Below are positions 40,615-50,710 of a DNA stretch of 64,000 bases, piece by piece. This DNA comes from an uncultured Planococcus sp. (GTDB lineage Bacteria > Bacillota > Bacilli > Bacillales_A > Planococcaceae): contig CANLRI010000001.1 in NCBI GenBank assembly GCA_947493585.1, positions 124,001-188,000 of the forward strand. Reading direction: 5' to 3'. Position 1 is the stretch's first letter. Each line of letters starts with the position of its first letter. The notes beneath the pieces were generated by a model. That model had not been told where the DNA came from. It saw nothing but the letters and a program-made list of their open reading frames with translations, and ran no database searches. Both the position numbers and the translations under genes were made by a program.

Positions 40615-42659
40615 TGGTCTTTAACGTAAGGGAAAGCACACGCAAAGTGAAAGAAGAATTCCCTCATGAAGTGGAAGTGACGGATCATCTGTGGATTCCG
40701 ATGTCTGATGGTGTTAGGCTGTCTGCGAAAATTTGGATGCCAAAAGCGGCAGCCGGTCTTAAGGTGCCAGCAGTGCTTGAGTACTTGCCGTATCGGAAAA
40801 ACGAATTCACCGCCTTGCGCGATTCATTGCGGCATCCGTATTTTGCCGGCCATGGCTATGCAAGCATCCGGGTGGATATGCGCGGCTGCGGTGATTCAGA
40901 AGGCATCATGTACGATGAGTATGCCAAGCAGGAACAGGACGATGCACTTGAAATATTGGATTGGATCTCTGCTCAAGACTGGTCAAATGGCGCGGTCGGG
41001 ATGATCGGGAAATCCTGGGGAGGCTTTAACGGCCTTCAAGTGGCCGCTCGTCAGCATCCGGCATTAAAGGCCGTCATCACCTTGTGCTCGACCGATGACC
41101 GCTATGCAGATGATGTCCATTATAAGGGAGGCGCAGTGCTCGCTTCGGATATGCTGTGGTGGGCTTCGACGATGCTTGCTTACAATGCGCGCCCTGCAGA
41201 CCCTGCACATGTCGGGGAAGGGTGGCGTGAAAAATGGCTGGAACGTCTGGAGAAGACGCCGCCTTTCGTGGAAGAATGGATGCGCCACCAGCGGCGTGAT
41301 GCGTATTGGAAACATGGCTCGATCTGTGAAAATTACGAGGATGTCCAAATTCCGGTCTACGCAGTCGGAGGATGGGCGGATGGCTATACAAACGCGATCT
41401 TTCGCATGATGAAAAACTTGAAAGGTCCGAAAAAAGCATTAATCGGCCCGTGGGCCCATGAATACCCGGAAGTCGCTGTGCCAGGACCGCAAATCGGATT
41501 TCTTCAGGAATGTCTTCGTTGGTGGGACCAGTGGTTGAAAGAGGAAGAAACGGGCATTATGGAAGAAGTCCCGATCCGCCTGTGGATGCAGGATGCAGTG
41601 CCGCCGAAAACGGATTATGATGTGCGGCCGGGAGAATGGGTGGAAGAGCAAGCATGGCCGACCCCTAACACAGAAGATCAAAACTTTTATTTGGGAGATC
41701 TCGATTTGGCTGAAGCACCGGCTGAAGGTGAAGAGTGGTTGAAAAAACACCAGCATCATGGTTTATATGCGGGAGTCTTTTGCCCGTTCGGACAAGAAGG
41801 AGATATGCCATCTGACCAAGGCATCGAAAATGGCTTATCCAATACTTTCACCAGCGCGGAGCTGGAAAAAGACTTGCCGATACTTGGGTTTCCAGTTATG
41901 ACAGTGAAGCTGAAGAGTGATCAGACACGCGGTAATTTGGCGGTGCGTTTGAGCGAACTTTCACCATTTGGCACTTCCAAGCTGATCAGCTGGGGGCAAT
42001 TGAACCTGACGCATCGAAACAGCCATGAATTTCCGGAAGACGTACCGACTGGAGAAGCTTTTACAGCTACCATTGAACTGGATGCAATCGGCTATAAAGT
42101 GCCAAAAGGCCATCGTCTGCAAGTATCGATTTCACCAAATTATTGGCCACACGCTTGGCCTTCGGCAGAAGAAGCAAATGTCTTGTTAATCAAAGACGCA
42201 GAGACAAAACTAACGCTTCCGGTTTACCAAAAGGAGATTCCTTCAAGAGAACATTCTCCTTTTAAGCAGCCGGAGACAGCCGCGGTGCTGGACCGTGAAG
42301 TGCTGCGCGAAGCTGGGCGCACCCGTGCCATCCGGCATGATACCGTCACCAATGAATGGCTGCTTGAAGATTTCTCGGACGAAGGATGCCGTCGATTGCC
42401 GTCGAACGGCTTGGAATACGGCAGCACCAACCGCAATATCTATCGGATTGCGGAAGGAGATCCGTTGTCCGCAAAAGTGGTTTGCGACTGGACCTTGACA
42501 CTTGGCCGAGGGGAATGGCAGACCCGTTTAGAATCCACCAGCACGATGTGGGCTGATGAAAAGAAATTCTATGTGACGAGTGAGTTGGCCGCATTTGACG
42601 GTGACGAAAAAGTGTATGATACCTGCCGTGAATTTGAAACGGAGCGGGATTTCAATTAA
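40614..42659 (+). CDS. CocE/NonD-family serine hydrolase
   Basis: 681 residues. N-terminal alpha/beta hydrolase (about 25-370) with nucleophile Ser134 in GKSWGG, Asp near GWADGYTN and His in GPWAHEYPE; C-terminal jelly-roll domain (about 400-640) as in cocaine esterase and X-Pro dipeptidyl peptidases. It should cleave esters or acyl-amide bonds. No signal peptide, so cytoplasmic, which agrees with acting on an imported compound. ATG overlaps the BCCT stop by one base. Confidence 0.88.
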   Translation: MVFNVRESTRKVKEEFPHEVEVTDHLWIPMSDGVRLSAKIWMPKAAAGLKVPAVLEYLPYRKNEFTALRDSLRHPYFAGHGYASIRVDMRGCGDSEGIMYDEYAKQEQDDALEILDWISAQDWSNGAVGMIGKSWGGFNGLQVAARQHPALKAVITLCSTDDRYADDVHYKGGAVLASDMLWWASTMLAYNARPADPAHVGEGWREKWLERLEKTPPFVEEWMRHQRRDAYWKHGSICENYEDVQIPVYAVGGWADGYTNAIFRMMKNLKGPKKALIGPWAHEYPEVAVPGPQIGFLQECLRWWDQWLKEEETGIMEEVPIRLWMQDAVPPKTDYDVRPGEWVEEQAWPTPNTEDQNFYLGDLDLAEAPAEGEEWLKKHQHHGLYAGVFCPFGQEGDMPSDQGIENGLSNTFTSAELEKDLPILGFPVMTVKLKSDQTRGNLAVRLSELSPFGTSKLISWGQLNLTHRNSHEFPEDVPTGEAFTATIELDAIGYKVPKGHRLQVSISPNYWPHAWPSAEEANVLLIKDAETKLTLPVYQKEIPSREHSPFKQPETAAVLDREVLREAGRTRAIRHDTVTNEWLLEDFSDEGCRRLPSNGLEYGSTNRNIYRIAEGDPLSAKVVCDWTLTLGRGEWQTRLESTSTMWADEKKFYVTSELAAFDGDEKVYDTCREFETERDFN

Positions 42660-42703
42660 ACCCAAAAAGAGGCAGCCCTAGGGCTGCCTCTTTTTGGGTT
42701 TTT
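42659..42703. terminator. Bidirectional terminator
   Basis: Very strong stem of about 21 bp (AACCCAAAAAGAGGCAGCCC with its complement) between converging cocE-like and GntR genes. Confidence 0.9.
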
Positions 42704-42729
42704 GATTGTTATTGCCTTCTCGGCAACAG

Positions 42730-43401
42730 TTATTGAATGTTCTCTTTCCATATCTCCAATTCAGGATTGCTCAATTGCTTCAATACATCATCCCGCCCTT
42801 GGTAAATATGTTCTTGCATGGCAATTTTCGCGCGTTCCGGTTCTTGATTTTCGATGGCCTTCCAAATGGTGTTATGAACGTCCAATGAGCGCATCAATTG
42901 GTTTTCGTTGTACCAATAGAAGGAGCGGAAAATGAGTGGCACTACTACTACTTTAGATATAAGCGACATCAGATACTCGTTTTTGGTAGCTTTGTAAATC
43001 TCTTCGTGAAATGCCTGGTTCGCTTGCTGCAAGCTGCGGATCGAGTAAATATCCTCACGGTCCAAATCGTTGATTGCTTTTTCGTAGGCTAAATTTTTAT
43101 TGTGAATTTTTTCGAGATCGTCTTCTGTCCGATAAAGGGCGGCTTCGCTCGTGCCATGGCTTTCCAGTAGCGCCCGCACATTGTAGATTTGGCGAATGTC
43201 TTGAATGGTGAATTCACGGACTGTATAGCCCCGCCGTTGGAATGGGGTGATGAGACCGTCTGATTCAAGCTGTTTAATCGCTTCTCTTACCGGCGTCCTG
43301 CTGACTTGCAGGCGTTCGGCCAATGCCTCTTCCGTCAAGCGTTTGCCAGGCGGTAATTTGCCGATGATGATTTCATTTTTAATCATTTCGTATGCGTTCA
43401 T
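42730..43401 (-). CDS. GntR-family regulator (FadR/FCD subfamily)
   Basis: 223 residues: winged HTH (LTEEALAERLQVSRTPVREAIKQLE, the GntR signature) and a helical FCD ligand domain with metal-type histidines (HEEIYKA, HNTIW, MQEHI). Start ATG 43401 follows AGAGG with 8-nt spacing; an in-frame GTG lies at 43410. FCD domains bind small organic acids, which suits control of the acid-degradation operon divergent from it. Two copies of TTGTATACAA flank the divergent promoters. Confidence 0.9.
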   Translation of the reverse strand: MNAYEMIKNEIIIGKLPPGKRLTEEALAERLQVSRTPVREAIKQLESDGLITPFQRRGYTVREFTIQDIRQIYNVRALLESHGTSEAALYRTEDDLEKIHNKNLAYEKAINDLDREDIYSIRSLQQANQAFHEEIYKATKNEYLMSLISKVVVVPLIFRSFYWYNENQLMRSLDVHNTIWKAIENQEPERAKIAMQEHIYQGRDDVLKQLSNPELEIWKENIQ

Positions 43402-43430
43402 GTCCAACACCTCTTATTTTATTGTATACA

Positions 43431-43442
43431 AAACTAGTTTTA
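43431..43442. promoter_or_regulatory. GntR operator, gntR-proximal
   Basis: ATTGTATACAAA contains the 10-base palindrome TTGTATACAA, a typical FadR-subfamily operator, 30 bases before the regulator's own start; likely autoregulation. Confidence 0.75.
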
Positions 43443-43527
43443 GAGACAAATATCCATAGCAATTTAAAAAATCCCCTTTGATTTTGAAGCGTTATAACAA
43501 GGCGTTGAATTTTATTTAAAAAGAGTG

Positions 43528-43557
43528 TTGACCTTATTGTATACAATATGTTATTTT
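43528..43557 (+). promoter_or_regulatory. Operon promoter with GntR operator
   Basis: A -35 TTGACC (43528-43533) is followed by the 12-base palindrome ATTGTATACAAT (43536-43547) and an A/T-rich -10 region (TATTTT, 43552-43557, spacing 18). The operator fills the spacer, so GntR bound here should block RNA polymerase. Confidence 0.75.
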
Positions 43558-43712
43558 TTTATCAATTGCTAATTATCCAAAAATTTATCCGTGTTGATAA
43601 AATCACGCCGTATCAGCGCCTTTAATTCCATTGGGCAATGTGTTGCCTGCTTCAGAATAGGGAGAAACGGACAAATTGGATACAATGCAAAAAATAAATG
43701 GGGGTGCCACAT

Positions 43713-44957
43713 ATGACAAACCTACAAGAAGCAATCGATATCCAAGGCGAACCACAACGAGAAGACAGGCTGCCGCTGCAGGGAGTTCGCGTCCTGGAAT
43801 TAGGCACCTTGCTTGCCGGTCCATTTACGGGGAGGATGCTCGGAGATTTTGGAGCAGAGATCATTAAAATCGAAGCACCTGATAAAGCGGATCCGCTGCG
43901 TGAATGGGGGCAGCAAAAAGATGGAGAAGGCTTGTGGTGGCCGATCCAGTCGCGCAATAAAAAATCAGTGACCTTGAACTTGCGGACGGTGGAAGGACAG
44001 GAGATTTTTAAAGAGTTGGTCAAAAATGCCGACATCATCATTGAGAATTTCCGCCCCGGAACCATGGAGAAATGGAACCTTTCCTACGAGCAATTAGCCG
44101 AAATCAATCCAGGCATCATCATGACGAGAACGTCTGGATATGGCCAAACAGGCCCTTATAAAGAAAGAGCTGGATTCGGCAGCGTCGGTGAAGCGATGGG
44201 CGGCATCCGAAACGTTACTGGCTTTCCGGATCGTGCACCTTCGCGCATCGGGATTTCCATTGGAGACACGTTGGCTGCGCTATTTGCAACTATTGGAACA
44301 CTGACGGCACTTCATGAGCGCCATCATTCCGGAAAAGGGCAGGTGGTCGATACGGCCATTTACGAATCGGTCTTTTCAGTCATGGAAAGCACCATTCCGG
44401 ATTATTTGCTGGCAGGCTATGTGCGCGAACGGATGGGCAATATTCTGCCAGGTGTCGCGCCATCGAATATTTATAAAACAAAAGACGATACGTACATCGT
44501 CATCGGCGCCAACGCAAACGGAGTCTTTAAGCGTCTATGCGAAGCGATGGGCGAGCCGGAGCTGTTCGACAACCCGAAGTACAACACCCATCATGCCAGA
44601 AGCGAGAACATGACAGAATTGGATGAACTTATCGAAGCCTGGACGAAAAAGCAAGATACACAAGTAGCGCTCGAAATCTTAGCGGAAAAAGGCGTGCCTT
44701 CGGGATTGATCTACACCGCCAAAGACATTGTCGAAGATCCCCATTATCAAGCGCGCGAAATGATCATCAAAAGAGAACACCCGACACTCGGCGAATTCCC
44801 GATGCCGGGCGTCGTCCCGAAATTGAGCAGGACACCTGGTGAAGTGAAACACGTAGGAGCGGAGCGTGCAGGAAAAGACAATGCACTCATTTACGGAAAA
44901 ATCTTGGAATATGGCGAAGAAAAACTGAAAGAGCTGGAGGAGCGCGAAATCATTTAA
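43713..44957 (+). CDS. Type III CoA-transferase (CaiB/BaiF family)
   Basis: 414 residues. Family marks: GVRVLELGTLLAGPFTGRMLGDFGAE N-terminus, SRNKKSVTLNL, RTSGYGQTGPY, and the catalytic Asp near ISIGDTLAAL. These enzymes move CoA from succinyl- or acetyl-CoA to carboxylic acids. ATG 43713 follows GGGGGTG. First gene of the GntR-controlled operon, 13 nt before a LeuC-like gene. Context (LeuCD and HMG-CoA lyase-like genes) favours citramalate as CoA acceptor, like succinyl-CoA:D-citramalate CoA-transferase of Chloroflexus; this is inference. Confidence 0.88.
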   Translation: MTNLQEAIDIQGEPQREDRLPLQGVRVLELGTLLAGPFTGRMLGDFGAEIIKIEAPDKADPLREWGQQKDGEGLWWPIQSRNKKSVTLNLRTVEGQEIFKELVKNADIIIENFRPGTMEKWNLSYEQLAEINPGIIMTRTSGYGQTGPYKERAGFGSVGEAMGGIRNVTGFPDRAPSRIGISIGDTLAALFATIGTLTALHERHHSGKGQVVDTAIYESVFSVMESTIPDYLLAGYVRERMGNILPGVAPSNIYKTKDDTYIVIGANANGVFKRLCEAMGEPELFDNPKYNTHHARSENMTELDELIEAWTKKQDTQVALEILAEKGVPSGLIYTAKDIVEDPHYQAREMIIKREHPTLGEFPMPGVVPKLSRTPGEVKHVGAERAGKDNALIYGKILEYGEEKLKELEEREII

Positions 44958-44970
44958 GGAGTGATGGGTT

Positions 44971-46395
44971 TTGGGAAAGACTTTATATGAAAAAATCTGG
45001 GACCGGCATGTAGTGGCTCAACAGCCAGAACAGCCGGACATTCTTTACATCGATCTGCATCTAGTGCACGAAGTGACTTCACCGCAGGCATTTGACGGCT
45101 TAAGGCAAGCGGGCAGGAACGTGCGCAGGCCAGACCGGACTTTGGCGACCATGGACCATAGCATACCGACCCTTAACCGCGACCAGCCCTTTGAAGATGA
45201 AATTGCGCAAAAGCAAGTAGAGGCATTGCGTAAAAACTGCGAAGACTTTGGCATAAAACTTTTCGATCTTTTCCATAAACAGCAAGGCATCGTCCATATC
45301 ATTGCGCCCGAACTCGGATTGACGCAACCAGGGCAGACGATCGTCTGTGGAGACAGCCATACAGCGACGCACGGGGCATTTGGCACATTGGCATTTGGCA
45401 TCGGCACGAGCGAAGTTGAACATGTCCTTGCCACACAGACCTTGAAGCAAAGCAAATCCAAAACGATGGCGATTGAATTCCAAGGGCAATTGCCGACCGG
45501 TACTTCCGCGAAAGACTTAATCTTGGCGTTGATCGGGCGATACGGGCATGATTTTGCAACCGGTTACACAATCGAATATCGCGGCGAAGCCATCCGTAAG
45601 CTATCGATGGAAGAGCGGATGACCGTCTGCAATATGTCGATCGAAATCGGCGCAAGGGCAGGTATGATCGCGCCGGATGAAACGACATTCGCTTATTTGT
45701 TAGGTAAATCCTATGTTCCGGAAGGTGAGCAATGGGAGCAAGCACAAGCAGAATGGAAAGAATTGTTCAGCGACGAAGACGCAGCATTCGACAAAGTGGT
45801 GGAATTTGATTGCGGCAGAGTAGAGCCCCAAGTGACGTGGGGGACAAACCCCGGCATGGTCGTTTCAGTGAATGGTCAAGTGCCGGCGCTGGAAGATCTG
45901 TCTATGGAACAGAAGAAAATCGCGGAAAGCGCTTTGGCTTATATGGGGTTGGAACCGGGAGTGAGGATTAAAGATATTGAAATCGACACGGTCTTTATCG
46001 GCTCGTGCACAAATGGGCGGATTGAAGATTTGCGGGAAGCGGCGGCTGTTGTAGATGGCTATCGCATAAAAGGTGGCATTCGGGCACTGGTCGTTCCAGG
46101 TTCCCAGGCAGTCAAAGCACAAGCTGAATCAGAGAACTTGGATCGCATCTTTAAAGATGCTGGATTTGAATGGCGGGAGGCAGGATGTTCCATGTGTCTC
46201 GGCATGAATCCAGATATCGCTAAGCCCGGAGAACGGGTAGCTTCCACTTCCAACCGAAATTTTGAAGGCCGACAAGGACGCCAGTCAAGAAGCCATTTGG
46301 TCAGCCCAGCTATGGCTGCGGCAGCAGCAATTACCGGACGCTTTACCGATGTACGGGACTGGCCGCTCAGAACCGGGGAAGGGGTGACAGGATGA
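44971..46395 (+). CDS. LeuC-like hydro-lyase, large subunit
   Basis: 474 residues, almost collinear with 3-isopropylmalate dehydratase large subunit. [4Fe-4S] ligands: Cys in [10 protein letters not shown] and the pair in [22 protein letters not shown] is the substrate loop. TTG start at 44971 with AAGGAG 9 nt upstream yields [11 protein letters not shown], the canonical LeuC N-terminus. LeuCD also hydrates citraconate to (R)-citramalate. There is no leuA or leuB nearby, and the operon neighbours are catabolic, so I read it as a citraconate/citramalate enzyme rather than a leucine one, without proof. Confidence 0.88.
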   Translation: MGKTLYEKIWDRHVVAQQPEQPDILYIDLHLVHEVTSPQAFDGLRQAGRNVRRPDRTLATMDHSIPTLNRDQPFEDEIAQKQVEALRKNCEDFGIKLFDLFHKQQGIVHIIAPELGLTQPGQTIVCGDSHTATHGAFGTLAFGIGTSEVEHVLATQTLKQSKSKTMAIEFQGQLPTGTSAKDLILALIGRYGHDFATGYTIEYRGEAIRKLSMEERMTVCNMSIEIGARAGMIAPDETTFAYLLGKSYVPEGEQWEQAQAEWKELFSDEDAAFDKVVEFDCGRVEPQVTWGTNPGMVVSVNGQVPALEDLSMEQKKIAESALAYMGLEPGVRIKDIEIDTVFIGSCTNGRIEDLREAAAVVDGYRIKGGIRALVVPGSQAVKAQAESENLDRIFKDAGFEWREAGCSMCLGMNPDIAKPGERVASTSNRNFEGRQGRQSRSHLVSPAMAAAAAITGRFTDVRDWPLRTGEGVTG

Positions 46396-46997
46396 AAGCA
46401 CTGAAAACTCATACGGGTACATTGATGCCGCTGGACCGTGCCAATATTGATACAGATGCCATCATTCCGAAGCAATTTTTGAAACGTATCGAAAAAAGTG
46501 GCTACGGGAAATTCCTCTTTTTCGATTGGCGTTTTAATGAAGACGGCATAGAAAACGCGGAGTTTATTCTAAATCGAGAACCCTACCGTAACGCTACTGT
46601 TTTGCTGACGCGCGATAATTTTGGCTGTGGCTCTTCACGCGAGCATGCACCCTGGGCAATTGAAGACTATGGATTTCGTGTTATTTTGGCTTCTTCTTTC
46701 GCGGATATCTTCTATAACAACTGCTTCAAAAATGGCATTTTGCCGATCCAATTGCCTAAAGAACAGATAGAAGAACTGTTTAGCAAGGTTTCGGCACAGC
46801 CCGAATATACTTTGACGGTAGATTTGGAATCGCAGGAAATTCGGGATTCCAATGGCATGACAAAGCATTTTGAAGTAGATGACTACCGAAAGCATATGCT
46901 GCTTGAAGGAATGGACGAAATTTCTGCAACAATCAGACATGAGAAGCAAATTGATGCATTCGAGCAACAGCACCGGCTTTACTACAGCCTGCAATAA
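46392..46997 (+). CDS. LeuD-like hydro-lyase, small subunit
   Basis: 201-residue swivel-domain subunit: [26 protein letters not shown] (substrate-binding Ser-Arg) and [18 protein letters not shown] are all LeuD hallmarks. ATGA overlap with the large subunit. Together they form the heterodimeric dehydratase/isomerase; the SSREH loop decides substrate, and I cannot discriminate isopropylmalate from citramalate by eye. Confidence 0.9.
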   Translation: MKALKTHTGTLMPLDRANIDTDAIIPKQFLKRIEKSGYGKFLFFDWRFNEDGIENAEFILNREPYRNATVLLTRDNFGCGSSREHAPWAIEDYGFRVILASSFADIFYNNCFKNGILPIQLPKEQIEELFSKVSAQPEYTLTVDLESQEIRDSNGMTKHFEVDDYRKHMLLEGMDEISATIRHEKQIDAFEQQHRLYYSLQ

Positions 46998-47039
46998 GGA
47001 CGACGGTTCAAAATAAAGCAATTAAAAGGAGCTTCGGAT

Positions 47040-47300
47040 ATGGAGAAAAAGCAAATTAAAGAGCCGATTCGAAAAAAATGGATTTGGATCGCTTTATTAT
47101 TGATTGTGATCGGAAACGTCCCTTGGTATTTACCGGTTGGCTCCTATGAACCCTTGATTTTCGGTGTTCCTTATTGGGCTTTGATCATTTTGGCGTTTTC
47201 CCTGATTTTATGCGGATTTTTAAGCTGGGTGACGTTAAAAGAATGGGACATTGTAGAAGATGAAGAAGAAGCGGAGAAGAGGGGGAGAGTAAATGAATGA
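47040..47300 (+). CDS. DUF3311 small membrane protein
   Basis: 86 residues with two helices (about 13-30, 40-62) and a long charged tail (EWDIVEDEEEAEKRGR). DUF3311 proteins are the regular small partners of sodium:solute symporters, usually encoded directly upstream, as here with 8 nt overlap. AAGGAG precedes the ATG. Presumably an accessory subunit of the symporter. Confidence 0.85.
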   Translation: MEKKQIKEPIRKKWIWIALLLIVIGNVPWYLPVGSYEPLIFGVPYWALIILAFSLILCGFLSWVTLKEWDIVEDEEEAEKRGRVNE

Positions 47301-48789
47301 TTTGGTGTTTGCAGGCCTGGATGGCGTGTTGATTCTGTCAGCTTATGCAATTGTCATGCTATTGATCGGCTATTTCTCAGGCCGTGGAGACAAAACACTC
47401 CATGACAGCTTGAGCAATTATTATTTGGCAGGAAAGAATCTAGGGATTGTGGCGTTATTCTTCACGCTTTATGCCACACAGTATAGCGGGAATACCATTA
47501 TCGGCTATGCTCCGACCGCTTACCGCACCGGTTTTTCCTGGCTGCAGTCGATTTCATTCATGACGATCATAATCGGGGTTTATTTGCTCTTCGCCCCACG
47601 CATGTATGTCGTATCGAAGAAAATGAACTTCATTACCCCTGCAGATTGGATATCGCATCGTTTCAAATCGAAAGCGGTGACAATTCTGGCAGTCGTACTT
47701 ATGCTTTGGGGGCTTGGGAACTATTTGCTTGAACAGTTGGTAGCGATCGGCCACGCCGCATCGAGTCTGACGGGAGGAACGATTCCTTATCAAGTGGCGG
47801 TCATCGCCTTTGTTCTGGTCATGCTGATTTACGAATGGTTGGGCGGCATGAAAGCCGTTGCTTTCACTGACGTAATGCAAGGCTTGGTCTTGATGGTCGG
47901 GATTGTCATCTTTTTGGTTGGTGCCGTCTATTTGGTTGGAGGAGATTTCTCTTCGGCAACCCAGTACATCGCAGCGAATGAACCTGCGAAACTTGGAGTG
48001 CCGGATATGCTGACTTCGGTTAACTGGTTCAGTATGTTGTTATTGGTAGGTCTCGGGGCAGCTATTTACCCTCACGCCGTGCAGCGGATCTTTGCGGCGG
48101 ACAGCGAACGCACCTTGAAACGCTCGTTCTCACGCATGGCGTGGATGCCGCCGATTACGACAGGTTTGGTGTTTGTCATCGGGATTTTGGGCATCGCGCT
48201 CATCCCGAACTTGGACACGGCGGGTTCCGAACAATTGGTAGGGTTGATGGCGAATGAAATCGCCGGCATTAATGGGTTCTTTTATTGGGTCATGATCATT
48301 TTCTTCGGGGCGATTGTCGCAGCGATTGTGTCGACGGCTGACTCTGTGCTACTGAGTTTTTCGTCCATTGTTTCCAATGACATCTACGGCCGCTTTATCA
48401 ACCCGAAAGCTCCCGAAAAGAAAAAAGTGATGGTGGGGAAAGTAACCGGTGTCTTAGCGGTCGGCTTGTTGTTATGGATTGCTTGGAATCCACCGGCAAC
48501 GCTGTACGAGATTTTCGTGCTGAAATTCGAATTGCTCGTCCAGGTATTCCCGGCATTTGTCTTGGGCCTTTACTGGAAGCGCATGGCGGCACAGCCTGTA
48601 TTCTGGGGCATGTTGGCCGGTGCGATCATTGCCGGCGTATTGACGTGGACTGGCTACAAGACAGTGTTTGGCATACACGGCGGCGTCATCGGGCTCGCTG
48701 CTAACTTCTTTATCGCTGTTGTCGGTTCGTACCTAGTACCGTTGACCGTCGAAAAAGAAGCGGAACTCAAAAAAATCGATTTGGCGTAA
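47293..48789 (+). CDS. Sodium:solute symporter (SSS family)
   Basis: 498 residues, about 13 helices, LeuT-like core. SSS signatures: YSGNTIIGYAPTAYRTGFSW and YEWLGGMKAVAFTDVMQG (Na+-site region), plus STADSVLLSFSSIVSNDIY. Family members import sugars, amino acids and short carboxylates. With its DUF3311 partner it should bring in the substrate of this operon. Overlaps the DUF3311 gene (ATGAATGA). Confidence 0.9.
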   Translation: MNDLVFAGLDGVLILSAYAIVMLLIGYFSGRGDKTLHDSLSNYYLAGKNLGIVALFFTLYATQYSGNTIIGYAPTAYRTGFSWLQSISFMTIIIGVYLLFAPRMYVVSKKMNFITPADWISHRFKSKAVTILAVVLMLWGLGNYLLEQLVAIGHAASSLTGGTIPYQVAVIAFVLVMLIYEWLGGMKAVAFTDVMQGLVLMVGIVIFLVGAVYLVGGDFSSATQYIAANEPAKLGVPDMLTSVNWFSMLLLVGLGAAIYPHAVQRIFAADSERTLKRSFSRMAWMPPITTGLVFVIGILGIALIPNLDTAGSEQLVGLMANEIAGINGFFYWVMIIFFGAIVAAIVSTADSVLLSFSSIVSNDIYGRFINPKAPEKKKVMVGKVTGVLAVGLLLWIAWNPPATLYEIFVLKFELLVQVFPAFVLGLYWKRMAAQPVFWGMLAGAIIAGVLTWTGYKTVFGIHGGVIGLAANFFIAVVGSYLVPLTVEKEAELKKIDLA

Positions 48790-48828
48790 ACAGTTTTTCA
48801 TTATGCTAAATAAGAATGTGGCGATCAA

Positions 48829-50085
48829 ATGGATAATTCAACACTTGTGAAACCATTCAAATCAATCAATCCCTGGCATATGCTTGGTTGGCTGCTTGTG
48901 GCCCAGGTGATGGTCGCATTCATCGGCCGGAGCCTGGCACCGCTTGGGGTATTGATTGGAGAAGATTTGTCGCTGACCAAGGCTCAGATCGGCATGCTGC
49001 CGGCTGCTTTGTTCCTCGGCCAGTCTATTGCTTCTATCCCCGCCGGATTTATCGTTGACCGCATTGGTTCCAAACGCTTATTGCTGTATTTATCTTTCGG
49101 CCTGGGTAGCGCTTTTATGCTAATGGCCACCAGCAGCCATTATTTTTTTGTACTGTTGATGGTCGTTATCGGGGGAGTCGGTTATGGCACGATGCATCCG
49201 ACATCCAATAAAGGGATTTTGCACTGGTTTCAACAAAAGCGTGGAACGGCGATGGGCATCAAGCAAATGGGTGTTACATTAGGGTCGGCTCTATCGGCCC
49301 TTTTGCTATTGCCGCTGGCAGCGGTGTGGGGATGGCGCATGGCATTACTGGCGGCATGTGGCCTGTTGATGGCAACGGGCGTGCTTGCTTATCGTTTTTA
49401 CAGGGATCCGCCTTCCGCAGAGCCTCTTGAACAAGATAGGAAAATGAGCTGGCCTTATTTAAAGGAATCAATTGGCGACATGTTCCGCCATAAACCACTC
49501 GTTCTTCTCAGCATCGCCGCCATGGGCTTGAGCGGGAGCCAATTGATCTTGAATACGTATATCGTCTTGTTTGCTTATGAACAACTCGGGCTCAGCCTGT
49601 TGTTAGCGGGCATGCTGCTGGTCATTTCAGAAGTCAGCGGCTCTTTCGGCAGGGTGGCCTGGGGGATTATCAGCGATACTATTTTTAAAGGACAGCGTTT
49701 GATTGTGCTTGTTTATATTGCGGCACTCTCAATCGGTATCGCCTTGATTGTCACACGGCTTCCTGAAGGGATTTCGTTTTGGGCGATTGCTTCAGTTGTC
49801 GCCGTTTTCGGCTTTTGTATTTCAGGATTCAATGGTATCTGGATGAATGCGGCTACGGAACTTGTGCCTTTCAAGCAGGCCGGAATCGCCAGTGGCTTCA
49901 CTTTAATGGTCGGTTCATGGGGCGTCATCATCGGCCCGCCGCTCTTTGGTTATATCGTCGATCTTTCAGGGAATTTCAATTATGGCTGGTTCTTTCTATC
50001 TTTCGTTTTGCTTGTCGTCATTGTCCTGCTTTTATGGGCGAAGCGATTAGCAAATAAAGAAACCCAGCATAACAAGGGAGTGTAA
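48829..50085 (+). CDS. MFS transporter (operon permease)
   Basis: 418 residues, 12 helices; GFIVDRIGSKRLLL and RVAWGIISDTIF match the two MFS repeat signatures. No strong ribosome binding site is seen before the ATG (40 nt after the SSS gene). A second transporter in the operon suggests either a second substrate or product export. Substrate unknown. Confidence 0.85.
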   Translation: MDNSTLVKPFKSINPWHMLGWLLVAQVMVAFIGRSLAPLGVLIGEDLSLTKAQIGMLPAALFLGQSIASIPAGFIVDRIGSKRLLLYLSFGLGSAFMLMATSSHYFFVLLMVVIGGVGYGTMHPTSNKGILHWFQQKRGTAMGIKQMGVTLGSALSALLLLPLAAVWGWRMALLAACGLLMATGVLAYRFYRDPPSAEPLEQDRKMSWPYLKESIGDMFRHKPLVLLSIAAMGLSGSQLILNTYIVLFAYEQLGLSLLLAGMLLVISEVSGSFGRVAWGIISDTIFKGQRLIVLVYIAALSIGIALIVTRLPEGISFWAIASVVAVFGFCISGFNGIWMNAATELVPFKQAGIASGFTLMVGSWGVIIGPPLFGYIVDLSGNFNYGWFFLSFVLLVVIVLLLWAKRLANKETQHNKGV

Positions 50086-50089
50086 AAGG

Positions 50090-50710
50090 ATGAATATTGA
50101 TTTGCGCAGCATCGACACGAAAAAGGCGTATAAATTGATGACAGGATCGATCGTGCCCCGGCCGATTGCTTGGGTCTCTACTATAGACGAAGACGGCAAC
50201 CGCAATTTAGCACCTTTCAGCTTTTTTACGGTCGCCTCGCGAAACCCGCCTACATTATGTATTTCAGTTGGTCCTGGTGTCGGCGAAAGGGAAGGAACAA
50301 CGAAAGACACTTTGTCGAATATCCGAAGTACCAAACAATTCGTTATTAATATCGTGAATTCCCCACTGGGCGACGAGATGCACATCAGCTCGGATAATTT
50401 GCCTGCGGATGTGGATGAGTTTGAAGCTGCAGGGCTAACGCCGCTTGAGAGCATTAATGTGCAAGCGCCGCGTGTAGGCGAAGCGCCGATTTCTTTCGAA
50501 TTGGAGCTGGATCGAATCATCGAACTTGGCAGCGATCATCTGATTTTGGGAAGAGTCGTTCAATACCATATCCTGGATGAATATTATCTTGGCAATTATA
50601 AAGTAGACCTTGAAAAGCTCAAACCGCTGGGCAGGCTGGCAGGAAATTATTGCGAAGTCGATAATTTGTTCACTTTGCCCAGAGTAAAAGTGGAAGAAGG
50701 GATCAAGTGA
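50090..50710 (+). CDS. Flavin reductase-like FMN-binding protein
   Basis: 206-residue flavin-reductase-like split-barrel: MTGSIVPRPIAWVSTIDEDG, APFSFFTVASRNPPTL, and LGRVVQYHI fit the DIM6/NTAB family. It normally gives reduced FMN to a partner monooxygenase, but none lies in this operon. B. subtilis YwrF belongs to the same family, and YwrD/YwrAB homologues follow 2 kb downstream. AAGGGAG is well placed. One base is shared with the next gene (TGATG). Confidence 0.85.
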   Translation: MNIDLRSIDTKKAYKLMTGSIVPRPIAWVSTIDEDGNRNLAPFSFFTVASRNPPTLCISVGPGVGEREGTTKDTLSNIRSTKQFVINIVNSPLGDEMHISSDNLPADVDEFEAAGLTPLESINVQAPRVGEAPISFELELDRIIELGSDHLILGRVVQYHILDEYYLGNYKVDLEKLKPLGRLAGNYCEVDNLFTLPRVKVEEGIK

